In this document: positions 14,417 to 22,743 of the stretch, piece after piece
Position numbering within the stretch: position 1 is the stretch's first letter
Layout: every line of letters starts with the position of its first letter
Origin: JABFRJ01 sp031379035
GTDB taxonomy: Bacteria; Pseudomonadota; Alphaproteobacteria; Rhizobiales; Hyphomicrobiaceae
Direction of reading: 5' to 3'
NCBI GenBank assembly: GCA_031379035.1
Contig: JANNEU010000064.1
Location: forward strand, 1 to 24,095
DNA length: 24,095 bases
Program-made: the position numbers and the translations under genes
Notes under the pieces: model-generated
Told to the model about the DNA's origin: nothing
Database searches by the model: none
What the model saw: only the letters and a program-made list of their open reading frames with translations

Positions 14417-15514
14417 ATGCACACTCATCAGAAGCCAACTCTCCGGAAGCCAACTCTTGCTGCGCTTCCCCTTGCTCAGGGTCTCGCGACTCTGGGTCTC
14501 GCGACTCTGGGTCTCGCGGCCGTATTGTCGGCCAACCCGGCCGCTGCTGACAGCGTCGTGAACATCTACTCGTATCGCGAGCCGCAGCTGATCGAGCCCT
14601 TGCTCGCCAAGTTCAAGGCGGCGACCGGGATCACGCCGAATGTGGTCTTCGCGCCCAACGGTTTGATTGAACGGATGCAAGCGGAAGGCCGCAACAGCCC
14701 GGTCGATGTGCTGCTGACCAACGAGTCGAGCCTGTTGCTGCAGGCGCGTGACGTCGGCGTGACGCAAGCCATCAAGTCGCCGGCGCTTGAGGCGGCGATC
14801 CCGGCTGCCGTGCGTGATCCTGAGGGCCACTGGTATGGCCTCACCCAGCGCGCGCGCGTGATCTATGCCTCTAAGGAGCGCGTACCGGCGACGGCGCTGC
14901 GCTATGAAGATCTGGCGGACCCGAAATACAGGGGCAAGGTGTGCATGCGCTCCGGCCAGCACCCTTACAATGTGACGCTGGTTGCTTCGATGATTGCCAC
15001 GCTCGGCGATGAGAAAGCGGAAGTCTGGTTGCGCGGGCTCAAGGCCAACCTGGTCCACAAGCCTGCCGGCGGTGACCGCGAGCAGGTGCGCGACGTGTTC
15101 GCTGGCCTCTGTGATCTGGCAATTGGCAACACCTATTACATGGGTGCCATGCAGACCAACACGAAGGTGCCCGACCAGCAGAAGTGGGCGGCGTCCGTCA
15201 ACGTGATCTTCCCCAACGCGGCGGATCGCGGCACGCATGTGAACATCTCGGGCGGCGCCGTTGCTGCCAATGCGCCGAATGCGGCGAATGCGGTCAAGCT
15301 GCTGGAGTTTCTGGCCTCGCCGGACGCGCAGGGCATGTATGCGGACGTCAACCACGAGTATCCGGTGATTGCTGGCGTGCAAGCCTCCGAGCGGGTTCGT
15401 TCGTGGGGTGTGCTGAAGGCCGATCCACGGCCGCTCGCCGACATCGCCAAACTGCGCAAGAAGGCGTCCGAGCTGGTCGACAAGGTTGGTATCGACGCCG
15501 GCCCTGGCGCTTGA
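14417..15514 (+). CDS. Iron(III)-type ABC transporter substrate-binding protein (FbpA/FutA-like)
   Basis: A periplasmic bilobed binding protein of 365 residues. VVNIYSYREPQLIEPLLAKF (48-67) opens the first lobe. GNTYYMGAM carries the adjacent tyrosines Y240 and Y241 that ligate Fe3+ in FbpA/FutA. HVNISGGAVAANAPN (274-288) and LEFLASPDAQ are family hallmarks. The export signal runs to about residue 45 and is unusually long because of DNA repeats at 14431-14460 and 14479-14518. The ATG at 14417 is set by GGAG six nt upstream. No permease or ATPase gene is adjacent, so it is an orphan binding protein. Iron is likely from the tyrosines; other oxyanions are less likely. Confidence 0.92.
   Translation: MHTHQKPTLRKPTLAALPLAQGLATLGLATLGLAAVLSANPAAADSVVNIYSYREPQLIEPLLAKFKAATGITPNVVFAPNGLIERMQAEGRNSPVDVLLTNESSLLLQARDVGVTQAIKSPALEAAIPAAVRDPEGHWYGLTQRARVIYASKERVPATALRYEDLADPKYRGKVCMRSGQHPYNVTLVASMIATLGDEKAEVWLRGLKANLVHKPAGGDREQVRDVFAGLCDLAIGNTYYMGAMQTNTKVPDQQKWAASVNVIFPNAADRGTHVNISGGAVAANAPNAANAVKLLEFLASPDAQGMYADVNHEYPVIAGVQASERVRSWGVLKADPRPLADIAKLRKKASELVDKVGIDAGPGA
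14431..14460 (+). repeat. 15-bp tandem duplication in signal-peptide n-region
   Basis: GAAGCCAACTCTCCG (14431-14445) is followed by GAAGCCAACTCTTGC (14446-14460), twelve of fifteen bases identical. In frame it doubles the residues KPTL in the positively charged start of the signal peptide. Confidence 0.75.
14479..14518 (+). repeat. 15-bp tandem repeat (2.7 copies) in signal-peptide hydrophobic core
   Basis: GGGTCTCGCGACTCT occurs exactly at 14479-14493 and 14494-14508, then the first ten bases again at 14509-14518. Each unit adds five residues (LGLAT) to the hydrophobic core. The period is a multiple of three, so copy-number change would keep the frame. Confidence 0.9.
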
Positions 15515-15544
15515 AATCCGGCGCGTAACTTTAGCCTGTGACAG

Positions 15545-15601
15545 ACGTTGTTGCGCCGCTTGCGGCGTGGCGGCCAAGCGGCCATGGTGCGCAAACGTTT
15601 T
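15545..15601 (+). terminator. Candidate terminator after the iron-binding-protein gene
   Basis: Outer arms 15545-15557 (ACGTTGTTGCGCC) and 15586-15598 (GGTGCGCAAACGT) pair with small bulges. Inside are GCCGC/GCGGC (15555-15566) and TGGC/GCCA elements. TTTT follows at 15598-15601. The structure is larger than a standard intrinsic terminator, but its place between two genes fits. Confidence 0.4.
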
Positions 15602-15637
15602 GCTGTGCACTGGGGCCGCTTTTGGGGCGATTGACGC

Positions 15638-16960
15638 GTGACGATTGATCGAAAAATGCCGCCGTCGTTGTGGACGGCGGTCAGCAAGCCGGGCGGCACT
15701 TATCCACGGCTGAAGGGCCCTGCGAGTGCCGATGCCGTCATTGTCGGCGCGGGCTTCACGGGGCTGGCAGCGGCACTGCATCTGAGGCGCGCTGGCATTC
15801 GCACAATCGTGCTGGAGGCTGCTGAACCGGGCTGGGGCGCATCAGGCCGCAACAACGGCCAGGTGATCCCGACGCTGTCGCGCATGGACCCGGATGCCAT
15901 CATCGCCCATCATCGAGTGGCCGGTGAGCGCTTTGTCGGGTTGATCCGCGACAGCGCGCAGCACCTGTTCGACACGGTGCGTGAGGAGCACATCAACGCG
16001 GAAGCGGAACAGACCGGATGGGTGCAACCAGTGCACACGCCGGGACGGATGGCGCTTGCTGAGCGCCGGGTCGCGCAGTGGAGCCGCGTGGGTGCCAACG
16101 TCGCGCTGCTTGATGCTGGCGCGATGGCCAAGAAGATCGGCTCGACGTCGTGGCATGGCGGGTGGTGGGCCCCAACCGGCGGGCACATCAATCCACTTTC
16201 GCTGGCGCGTGGCCTTGCGCGTGCGGTGGTTGATCGTGGCGGTATCATTCATGGCGGCTCGCCGGTGTTGGCGTTCAGCCGCGCCGGCGCACGCTGGGTG
16301 GTGACCACAACGGAGGGCCGCGTTGACGCGCGGGCGCTCATTCTCGCGACGAACGCAACCACGGATACCTTTTCGGGCCGTCTAGCCCCAGCGCTGGCGC
16401 CCGAGATGGTGCCGGTGTTGTCGTGGCAGATGGCGACCCAACCTTTGCCGGATACCGTGCGGGAGAGTGTTCTGCCAGAGCGCAGCGCCCTGTCGGACAC
16501 GCGCGCGGAACTCCGCTTTGCGCGCTACGATGCCCGCCATCGGCTGGTTACTGGCGGCGCTGTTCTCGGTGGCGGCGATGCGGGCGAGCGCCTGAAGCCG
16601 ATAATCGCGCGGCGACTCGTCGAGATGTTTCCAGCCTTGGCCACTGTGCAAGGCGGCTTAACGTTCGACTACGTTTGGAATGGTCCCATTGGTATGACCT
16701 TGGATTATCTGCCGCGCATCCATCGGCTCGGACCCGATGGCTACGCTTGGGTTGGCTGCAACGGCCGGGGCGTGGCACTCGCGATGTCGATTGGCCGGGA
16801 GTTTGCGCGCGGTATTCTTGGCGTGCCACGGGCTGAATTGGCCCTGCCGTTTTCGGAGCCAGAGCCGATCCGCTTCCACAGTTTTGTCAAACATCTGGCA
16901 CCGCTCGGACTGCTGGATGCGCGGCGACGGGACCGGCGAGAAATGCCGCGTTCGTCATAA
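15638..16960 (+). CDS. FAD-dependent amine/amino-acid oxidoreductase (DAO family, PuuB/DadA-like)
   Basis: A 440-residue flavoenzyme of the D-amino-acid oxidase fold. The FAD motif is VIVGAGFTGLAAALHL (G37, G39, G42), with the ribose-binding Glu60 in VLEAAEP. SGRNNGQ (69-75) is characteristic of PuuB-type gamma-glutamylputrescine oxidases and relatives. The C-terminal FAD loop is VGCNGRGVALA. The substrate is probably a secondary amine or polyamine derivative, not shown by sequence. Translation could start at the GTG at 15638, with GGGGC about 10 nt upstream, or at the ATG at 15656; the former is chosen with low certainty. It follows the iron-binding-protein gene by 123 nt with a possible terminator between. 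It precedes ftsA directly, where ftsQ would be expected. Confidence 0.88.
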   Translation: MTIDRKMPPSLWTAVSKPGGTYPRLKGPASADAVIVGAGFTGLAAALHLRRAGIRTIVLEAAEPGWGASGRNNGQVIPTLSRMDPDAIIAHHRVAGERFVGLIRDSAQHLFDTVREEHINAEAEQTGWVQPVHTPGRMALAERRVAQWSRVGANVALLDAGAMAKKIGSTSWHGGWWAPTGGHINPLSLARGLARAVVDRGGIIHGGSPVLAFSRAGARWVVTTTEGRVDARALILATNATTDTFSGRLAPALAPEMVPVLSWQMATQPLPDTVRESVLPERSALSDTRAELRFARYDARHRLVTGGAVLGGGDAGERLKPIIARRLVEMFPALATVQGGLTFDYVWNGPIGMTLDYLPRIHRLGPDGYAWVGCNGRGVALAMSIGREFARGILGVPRAELALPFSEPEPIRFHSFVKHLAPLGLLDARRRDRREMPRSS

Positions 16961-16979
16961 GCCGCAGAGTTTTCCTCGC

Positions 16980-17044
16980 GATTCCAAACAATTGACTTTG
17001 CCGCTTTCATAAATCCTTAACTACTCTTGCGTCTTGTTAACCAA
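16980..17044 (+). promoter_or_regulatory. Putative cell-cycle regulatory region of ftsA (GANTC and CtrA-like half-sites)
   Basis: A GATTC at 16980-16984 fits the CcrM methylation target GANTC. TTAAC occurs at 17017-17021 and 17037-17041, exactly 20 bp apart, and the second reads TTAACCAA, one base from the CtrA half-site TTAACCAT. TTGACT at 16992-16997 could be a -35. CtrA and CcrM control ftsQA and ftsZ in Caulobacter, so the location is apt, but the match is only partial. Confidence 0.35.
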
Positions 17045-17068
17045 TGCAGATGCGCGTGATTTGCGCGG

Positions 17069-18343
17069 ATGCGATCGGTTCACACAGCGGCGCACATGCA
17101 CCCCGTTTCGACCCACCCCCCTGGCATTATCGGCCTGCTCGATGTCGGCACAGCAAAGGTCGTGTGCGTGATGCTGGCGCGCGCAGCGACCGGTGTGACT
17201 CAGGTGATCGGCCTGGGACATCAGCGGTCACGCGGCCTCAAAGCCAGCGTCATTGTTGATGCGGATGCGGCAGAAGATGCCATCCGTGCTGCCGTCTCGC
17301 AGGCTGAGCAGATGGCTGGGGTCCGGCTTGAAGACGTCGTCATGTCGGCTGCCTGTGGCCGGGTGGCATCAAGCCATCTTGCGGCTGGTCTGGATCTGGG
17401 CGGCCGCGCCGTGACGCCTGCCGACATGGAGCGCCTGCTTGATGCCGGCCGCGACCATGCCGACCAGGAGGATCGCGCCGCGCTGCACGTGGAAGCGCTT
17501 GGCATCAGGCTTGATGGACATCCGGTTGCAGGCCGCGTGATTGGCCGGTCGGGAGATCGGCTGGCGCTGGACGTTCATCTGGTGGCCGCTGATCGCGTGC
17601 CGCTCCGTCATCTGATCCACGTCGCCGAACGCTGCCACCTGCGCGTTGCCGCCTTGGCACCGTCGCCATTGGCCAGTGGTATCGCGGTTACGACGGTCAT
17701 AGAGCGCGCTCAAGGCATCATGGTCATCGACTGTGGTGCTGGGACTACAGGCCTGGCCCTGTTCGCTGGCAATGCGCTGATTGGTGCGCATGTCCTGCAA
17801 GTGGGCAGCAATCATCTGACCTATGACCTTACACGGGCCTTCGGAACCTCCCTCAACGAGGCCGAGCGAATCAAAAAGAATTATGCTATGGGTGGAGCTG
17901 CCCACGTTGCGCTGGACCCGTTGCCCGCATCACACGATGCGACGACGCAAGATCTGGCCAGCGACGTCCATGCGACATCCAAGCAGGTCACGAGGGCAGC
18001 CATTCAATCCATTCTCACATCACGCCTTGATGCGTTGTTTGAGCAAATAGTGCAGCGCCTCCGGCGCGCCGGCGTGCCGGCACACGTATTGAACCGGGTT
18101 GCGCTGACCGGTGGAGGCAGTCTGTTGCCACTGCTGGCGGAACGCGCGGCAGCCGTGCTGGGCCGGCCGGTTCACGTCGCATCAACCTTACAGATCAGCG
18201 GTTGGCCGGAGGCCTTGCTCCAACCAGCGTTCGCCACCGTTGCTGGCTTGCAGCAGATCGCCAGTAATCCGGCACTGGGACTGAGGCTGGCGGTTGCCGC
18301 CCCAAACCAGGCAGCCGGTGTCTGGCGACGACAGTGTTTGTGA
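17069..18343 (+). CDS. ftsA: Cell division protein FtsA
   Basis: An actin-fold ATPase that anchors the FtsZ ring to the inner membrane and recruits later division proteins. 424 residues from the ATG at 17069; the ATG at 17096 gives 415 and is equally possible, as neither has a good Shine-Dalgarno. Phosphate-1 is GLLDVGTAKV, phosphate-2 is IDCGAGTTGLALF (usually GGGTT, here GAGTT), and the adenosine motif is LTGGGSLLP. The 1C-domain region (about 100-190) is present. The protein ends GVWRRQCL, with only a short amphipathic tail where a longer membrane-targeting helix is usual. ftsZ follows after 63 nt. Upstream is an amine oxidoreductase rather than ftsQ, a break of the normal cluster. Confidence 0.93.
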   Translation: MRSVHTAAHMHPVSTHPPGIIGLLDVGTAKVVCVMLARAATGVTQVIGLGHQRSRGLKASVIVDADAAEDAIRAAVSQAEQMAGVRLEDVVMSAACGRVASSHLAAGLDLGGRAVTPADMERLLDAGRDHADQEDRAALHVEALGIRLDGHPVAGRVIGRSGDRLALDVHLVAADRVPLRHLIHVAERCHLRVAALAPSPLASGIAVTTVIERAQGIMVIDCGAGTTGLALFAGNALIGAHVLQVGSNHLTYDLTRAFGTSLNEAERIKKNYAMGGAAHVALDPLPASHDATTQDLASDVHATSKQVTRAAIQSILTSRLDALFEQIVQRLRRAGVPAHVLNRVALTGGGSLLPLLAERAAAVLGRPVHVASTLQISGWPEALLQPAFATVAGLQQIASNPALGLRLAVAAPNQAAGVWRRQCL

Positions 18344-18406
18344 ACATGGCTCCCCCAAAACGAGATGAGAGCCGCAGTCTGGACGTGACGTGAGACAGGA
18401 CCCCCG

Positions 18407-20095
18407 ATGAGCATCCGTTTGCAGTTGCCGAAAGTCACGGACCTGAAGCCGCGCATCACCGTTGTGGGTGTGGGCGGCGCGGGCGGCAATGCCGTGAACA
18501 ATATGATTGCGGCTGGTCTTGCTGGCGTCGACTTCGTCGTCGCTAATACCGACGCACAAGCCCTCGCTGCTTCGAGCGCAGAACACCGCATCCAGCTTGG
18601 CACAAATCTGACTGAGGGCATGGGCGCGGGCTCCAAGCCAGAGATCGGTGAAGCGGCGGCCGAAGAAGCCATTGACGATATCCGAGCGCAGATCGCTGGC
18701 AGCCACATGCTGTTTGTTGCCGCTGGCATGGGCGGCGGCACTGGCACGGGCGCTGCGGCCGTCATCGCCCGGACTGCGCGTGAACTCGGTATTCTCACCG
18801 TCGCCGTGGTCACAAAGCCATTCCAATTCGAAGGCGCGCGGCGTCTGCGTGTTGCGGAAGCCGGCATTGCCGAACTCAAGAACGCCGTCGATACGCTGAT
18901 CGTCATTCCCAACCAGAACCTGTTCAGGATTTCGACGGAGCGTACCACGTTTGCTGAAGCCTTCGTGCTGGCCGACCAGGTGCTCTACTCCGGCATCGCA
19001 TGCATCGTCGATCTCATCATCAAAGAAGGTCTGATCAACCTCGATCTGGCCGACGTGAAAACGGTGCTGTCGGGCATGGGGACAGCCATGATGGGGACGG
19101 GCGAGGCCGCCGGCGAGGACCGCGCGCGGCTCGCCGCTGAAGAAGCCATTCATAATCCGCTGCTGGATGACATCTCGCTGAAGGGTGCCCGCGGCTTGCT
19201 GGTCTCGATCATCGGCGGTCATGATCTGACGCTCTATGAGGTGGACGCTGCCGCTACTCGCGTGCGCCAGGAGGTCGATCCGGACGCCAACATCATCGTC
19301 GGTGCCACCTTTGACGAAACACTGGGTGACCGCGTCCGTGTTTCGATCGTCGCGTCGGGGATGTACCGGGCTGGCCATCCGCAAGGGCCGCAATTCATCA
19401 AGCCGGCCACCGGGATGCCGCCGCCCTTGCCGGGCATGCCCAATCTGCAACCAAAATCGCAGGCCGACTTCGAACGCCGCCTTGCAGACGCCATCGAACC
19501 GGGTACGGGCTATGCCTCGAAGTTCGATGGTCCCTTAGGAGCTGCGGGAAGCGGGGGGGCTGCCGGAACCGGGGCCGCGTCGCTGTCCAGCGCCTTGTCG
19601 AACGATGCGGCACGCCGGGATGCCTCGTTGGGCGCGCGTCCGAGTGATCGGGCTGGTGATCGGGCCGCTGCCTCGGGCCGCGTGTCGGACGTGACGATCG
19701 AGGTTCGCGATCCTCAATATCTGGACCACATTGCCGCAGTCCGCCCTACCAATGGCGCGGGCCACAGCGAATCAGGCTACGAAAAAGGGTACGCCCAGCA
19801 GGACCGAAGCGAAACACTTGTGCCATCCGCGCGGCCCACGCTGCGGCCGGCCGAGCTCCAGGACTTTCCACCCCACGCCCAACAGGAATACCGCACCCGC
19901 GTCGACGGGCAGCCGCAGCGCTTGCCGCAGGTGCCTCCACAGACGGCGGTCGTTCATCCGGGCCCGGTCAAAAAACCTGGTCTACTTCAACGCATTACCG
20001 GTGCTGGCCGGGTCCGCAAGGCGAATGCCTCGGACGCTGTGCCGCCCCCGAATACGAGTGAGTTGCCTGGATTCTTGGCGCGCAATAAGCGCTGA
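18407..20095 (+). CDS. ftsZ: Cell division protein FtsZ
   Basis: The tubulin-like GTPase that forms the division ring. 562 residues, long for the family because of a Gly/Ala/Pro-rich disordered linker (about 340-550), as is common in alphaproteobacteria. The nucleotide loop is GVGGAGGNAVNNM (21-33) and the tubulin signature is GMGGGTGTGAAAV (107-119). The residue after GTGAA is almost always Pro in FtsZ but is Ala118 here. The catalytic T7 loop is NLDLADVKTV (N211, D213, D216). The C-terminal conserved peptide ELPGFLARNKR, for FtsA and other partners, ends the protein. AGGA about 11 nt upstream supports the ATG at 18407. Cotranscribed with ftsA (63-nt gap). Confidence 0.98.
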   Translation: MSIRLQLPKVTDLKPRITVVGVGGAGGNAVNNMIAAGLAGVDFVVANTDAQALAASSAEHRIQLGTNLTEGMGAGSKPEIGEAAAEEAIDDIRAQIAGSHMLFVAAGMGGGTGTGAAAVIARTARELGILTVAVVTKPFQFEGARRLRVAEAGIAELKNAVDTLIVIPNQNLFRISTERTTFAEAFVLADQVLYSGIACIVDLIIKEGLINLDLADVKTVLSGMGTAMMGTGEAAGEDRARLAAEEAIHNPLLDDISLKGARGLLVSIIGGHDLTLYEVDAAATRVRQEVDPDANIIVGATFDETLGDRVRVSIVASGMYRAGHPQGPQFIKPATGMPPPLPGMPNLQPKSQADFERRLADAIEPGTGYASKFDGPLGAAGSGGAAGTGAASLSSALSNDAARRDASLGARPSDRAGDRAAASGRVSDVTIEVRDPQYLDHIAAVRPTNGAGHSESGYEKGYAQQDRSETLVPSARPTLRPAELQDFPPHAQQEYRTRVDGQPQRLPQVPPQTAVVHPGPVKKPGLLQRITGAGRVRKANASDAVPPPNTSELPGFLARNKR

Positions 20096-20363
20096 GCAAC
20101 CCAAGCAAGACGACGGCGGGCCCGAGCGTTTTGAGTCCGGCCGGTAACACAGTGTAAGAAACCGTGATTTGTCCCGACGTGTGTCGCGTCGTAAGTACAC
20201 CGTCAAGAGATGCACCGAATCATTCTGCAGGGCTTCCGATCAACGGGTCAGTCCTACGCAGAGACAGATAGGCAAGCGTCCTTTCGGGGTAGTTGGGGTT
20301 TTCGTTGCTCACCGCGTTGGTTTGAACCGAGGCCCGAACTGTAGGGGATCGAGGGACTTACGC

Positions 20364-21326
20364 ATGTCGAAACGTTTCATTGGGGCGCGCCAAACGACGC
20401 TGGCGCGAGAGGTCGAGCTGTCTGGAACAGGTGTTCACAGCGGCGCTCCGGTCTCTATCAACCTACATCCGGCAGAAAGCGACGTCGGCTTTCGCTTCCT
20501 TGTCAGCCGTCGTGGCCGCATCGTCGCGGACATCCCGGCCGATGTGAAGTCGGTCAAAAATCTTACGCTCTGCACCGTGATCGGCGATGACGCCGGCGTC
20601 ACAGTGGGAACGGTAGAGCACCTGCTTGCGGCGCTGCGCGGGCTTGGGGTGGACAACTGCTACATCGAGATCGATAACCGCGAAGTCCCGATCATGGACG
20701 GCAGCTCAGCTGCTTTTGTTGCGGCGATTGAAGAAGTCGGCACCCGCGAATTGTCTGAACCGCGCAAGTTTATCAGGGTTCTCAAGCCGGTGCGCGTTCA
20801 AGACGGTGATTGCTACGGTGAACTCTCGCCAAGCAACGGCTTCCACCTCGACGTTGAAATTGAATTCCCAACGGCGCTCATTGGCCGTCAGCGTCTCGCG
20901 CTTGAACTGACACCGGCAAGCTTCCGCTCCGAATTGTCTCGCGCCCGTACGTTCGGCTTCATGCGCGATGTTGAAAAGCTCTGGAAAGCTGGCCTTGCAC
21001 TCGGTGCCTCACTCGACAACACAATTGCCCTTGGGGACGACAAGATCATCAATCCAGAAGGTCTGCGTCACCCGCAAGAGTTCGTCCGCCATAAGATGCT
21101 CGACGCGGTGGGTGATTTGGCTCTGGCCGGCGCGCCGATCCTTGGCACATTCAAGTCCGTTCGCGGTGGCCACCGTCTCAATGCGCACGTTCTGCAAGCG
21201 CTGTTTGCGGGTGGCGAAGGTGAAGCCTGGCGTTGGGAACGTGCCCCCCGTGTCATGCGCGAAGCCGCTCCCATGGACATTTCGGCCGGCATTCTGGCTG
21301 TGAACTACGCTGCCGACCGGTCTTGA
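20364..21326 (+). CDS. lpxC: UDP-3-O-acyl-N-acetylglucosamine deacetylase
   Basis: The zinc amidase that commits UDP-GlcNAc precursors to lipid A synthesis at the inner-membrane face. 320 residues against 305 in E. coli. Zinc ligands are H86 (TVEHLLAAL), H243 and D247 (HKMLDAVGDL). E85 and H270 (GGHRLNAHVL) are the catalytic base and proton donor. MDGSSAAFV (111-119) forms part of the substrate passage. The ATG at 20364 is set by GAGGGA about 9 nt upstream and by homology (TTLAREVELSGTGVHSG). The 268 nt between ftsZ and this start hold no gene and only weak promoter-like boxes, so it may have its own promoter. The Gram-negative envelope is thus confirmed for this organism. Confidence 0.97.
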   Translation: MSKRFIGARQTTLAREVELSGTGVHSGAPVSINLHPAESDVGFRFLVSRRGRIVADIPADVKSVKNLTLCTVIGDDAGVTVGTVEHLLAALRGLGVDNCYIEIDNREVPIMDGSSAAFVAAIEEVGTRELSEPRKFIRVLKPVRVQDGDCYGELSPSNGFHLDVEIEFPTALIGRQRLALELTPASFRSELSRARTFGFMRDVEKLWKAGLALGASLDNTIALGDDKIINPEGLRHPQEFVRHKMLDAVGDLALAGAPILGTFKSVRGGHRLNAHVLQALFAGGEGEAWRWERAPRVMREAAPMDISAGILAVNYAADRS

Positions 21327-21334
21327 TCGGCCGC

Positions 21335-21366
21335 TGATCCCTTTCGAACTGGGCCTTAAAGGGTCA
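21335..21366 (+). terminator. Possible weak hairpin after lpxC
   Basis: TGA-T-CCCTTT (21335-21344) pairs with AAAGGGTCA (21358-21366) over nine positions with one bulge and a loop of 13. It lies 9 nt after the lpxC stop. No T-run follows; it may be a 3'-end stabiliser instead. Confidence 0.25.
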
Positions 21367-21567
21367 ATAGCAGGTTCGACTAAGACGTGTTTTGCCACAA
21401 TTCGGCGCGCATCTGCCTGCAAACGTGCTTTGGGGGAAAATCCGAGGCGGACTGGACAGTTGGGCCAGTTTTGACGAGACTATCCCTAATTCGAGTCGCG
21501 CACACGCAGCCCATCGTTCGATATGGGTCCTGGGGCGCGCGGCAGCGATCAAGTTTAGGATACGCCG

Positions 21568-22551
21568 GTGCTGAAGAAGTCCCTTATCCTGTGTGGTTGT
21601 CTCGCGGCATTGCATGCTGGCGGGTGTGCATCCAACGATGCCGCGAAGGCGCTGAACCCTGATCCTCCCGGCAAAATGTACGCCGACGCCGATTCGGCGC
21701 TGCAGAAGGGGAGCTGGTCGTCCGCGGCGCGGCGCTTTGAAGATCTTGATCGCGATCACCCGTACGCACCGGAAGCCCGTCGCGCCATCGTCATGGCAGC
21801 CTTCTCGTATTACAAAGCCGGCAAGTATCCGGAAGCGATTGCGACTGCCCAGCGCTACACCACGATGCATCCAGGCACGAAGGAAGCAGCGCTCGCCCAT
21901 CATATTATCGCGTCGGCGCACTTCGACGAGATCCGCGATCCGCAGCGGGACCAGACAGCGACACGCAAGGCACTCACTGAATTGCGTACGCTCCGTCAGC
22001 GCTATCCGGACAGCCCTTACACGAAGCAGGCTGAGAACCGCGTGCTGATTGCCGAGGATATTCTCGCCGCGTCTGAGATGAACGTTGGGCGTTACTATCT
22101 CAAAGATCGCAATCTGGTCGCCGCCATCAACCGCTTCAAGGTGGTCGTGACGGAGTACCAAACGACGGCGCACGTTGAAGAGGCGCTGTACCGCCTGGTC
22201 GAATCCAACATGTCGTTGGGGATCGTGCCGGAAGCGCAAGCTGCTGGCGCGCTGCTGGGGCATAACTTCCCGAATTCGACTTGGTACAAAGACGCCTATG
22301 CGTTGCTCGCCACGGGCGGCGTCCAACCGCAGGCTGGCACTGGCTGGTTGTCGAATGCCTGGAAATCGTTCCAGCCGGCACAAGCCAAGTCGACGACCCC
22401 GACGCAGCCGGTTCCAGAAGGCCTGCCGACACCGGATCAACTGCCCAAGGCCAACCCGCCAGCCGGTAGTAACATTCCGACCGCCAGCAATGCAAAGCCG
22501 AAGCAGTTCGGCCTCGGTTTGACTGCGAACGGTAGCCAGCCGATCCGGTAA
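21568..22551 (+). CDS. bamD: Outer-membrane assembly lipoprotein BamD (ComL)
   Basis: A periplasm-facing lipoprotein of the BAM complex that folds beta-barrel proteins into the outer membrane. 327 residues; E. coli BamD is about 245, and the extra length is a C-terminal Pro/Thr/Gln-rich tail (about 270-327). The signal peptide MLKKSLILCGCLAALHAGGC ends in a lipobox with Cys20 as the lipidated residue. Five TPR-like helical pairs follow, with ALQKGSWSSAARRFEDLDRD and YPEAIATAQRY as clear repeats. The start is GTG at 21568, with AGGA about 10 nt upstream. In most alphaproteobacteria recN follows bamD, but here ligA does, 192 nt on. Confidence 0.95.
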   Translation: MLKKSLILCGCLAALHAGGCASNDAAKALNPDPPGKMYADADSALQKGSWSSAARRFEDLDRDHPYAPEARRAIVMAAFSYYKAGKYPEAIATAQRYTTMHPGTKEAALAHHIIASAHFDEIRDPQRDQTATRKALTELRTLRQRYPDSPYTKQAENRVLIAEDILAASEMNVGRYYLKDRNLVAAINRFKVVVTEYQTTAHVEEALYRLVESNMSLGIVPEAQAAGALLGHNFPNSTWYKDAYALLATGGVQPQAGTGWLSNAWKSFQPAQAKSTTPTQPVPEGLPTPDQLPKANPPAGSNIPTASNAKPKQFGLGLTANGSQPIR

Positions 22552-22743
22552 TCGGCGTGCGCTCTTCTCTTGAATGTCGCGTTGAACGTTGATCGCGGCC
22601 TCAGGTTTGCGGTCATGCTTCTATCGCGTGGGTTCACTCTGATCGGGTGACACTGATGTGCCGGTGTGTGCGCCAGGGCGTGTTCGACCTGCCGAAGTCT
22701 GCTATGTCGCGGCAATCTGCAGACGCTTCGTCGAGCTCTCGCC

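Noticed and set aside
14138..15781. A 547-residue open frame antisense to the iron-binding protein
   Set aside because: Low-complexity Arg/His/Gln composition; the other strand has an unmistakable FbpA-type protein with a ribosome site.
18188..19450. A 420-residue frame antisense to ftsZ
   Set aside because: Explained as the complement of conserved FtsZ codons; no motif.
20169..20363. N-terminal extension of LpxC in frame
   Set aside because: Residues do not resemble any LpxC; the ATG at 20364 has a ribosome site and matches the family N-terminus.
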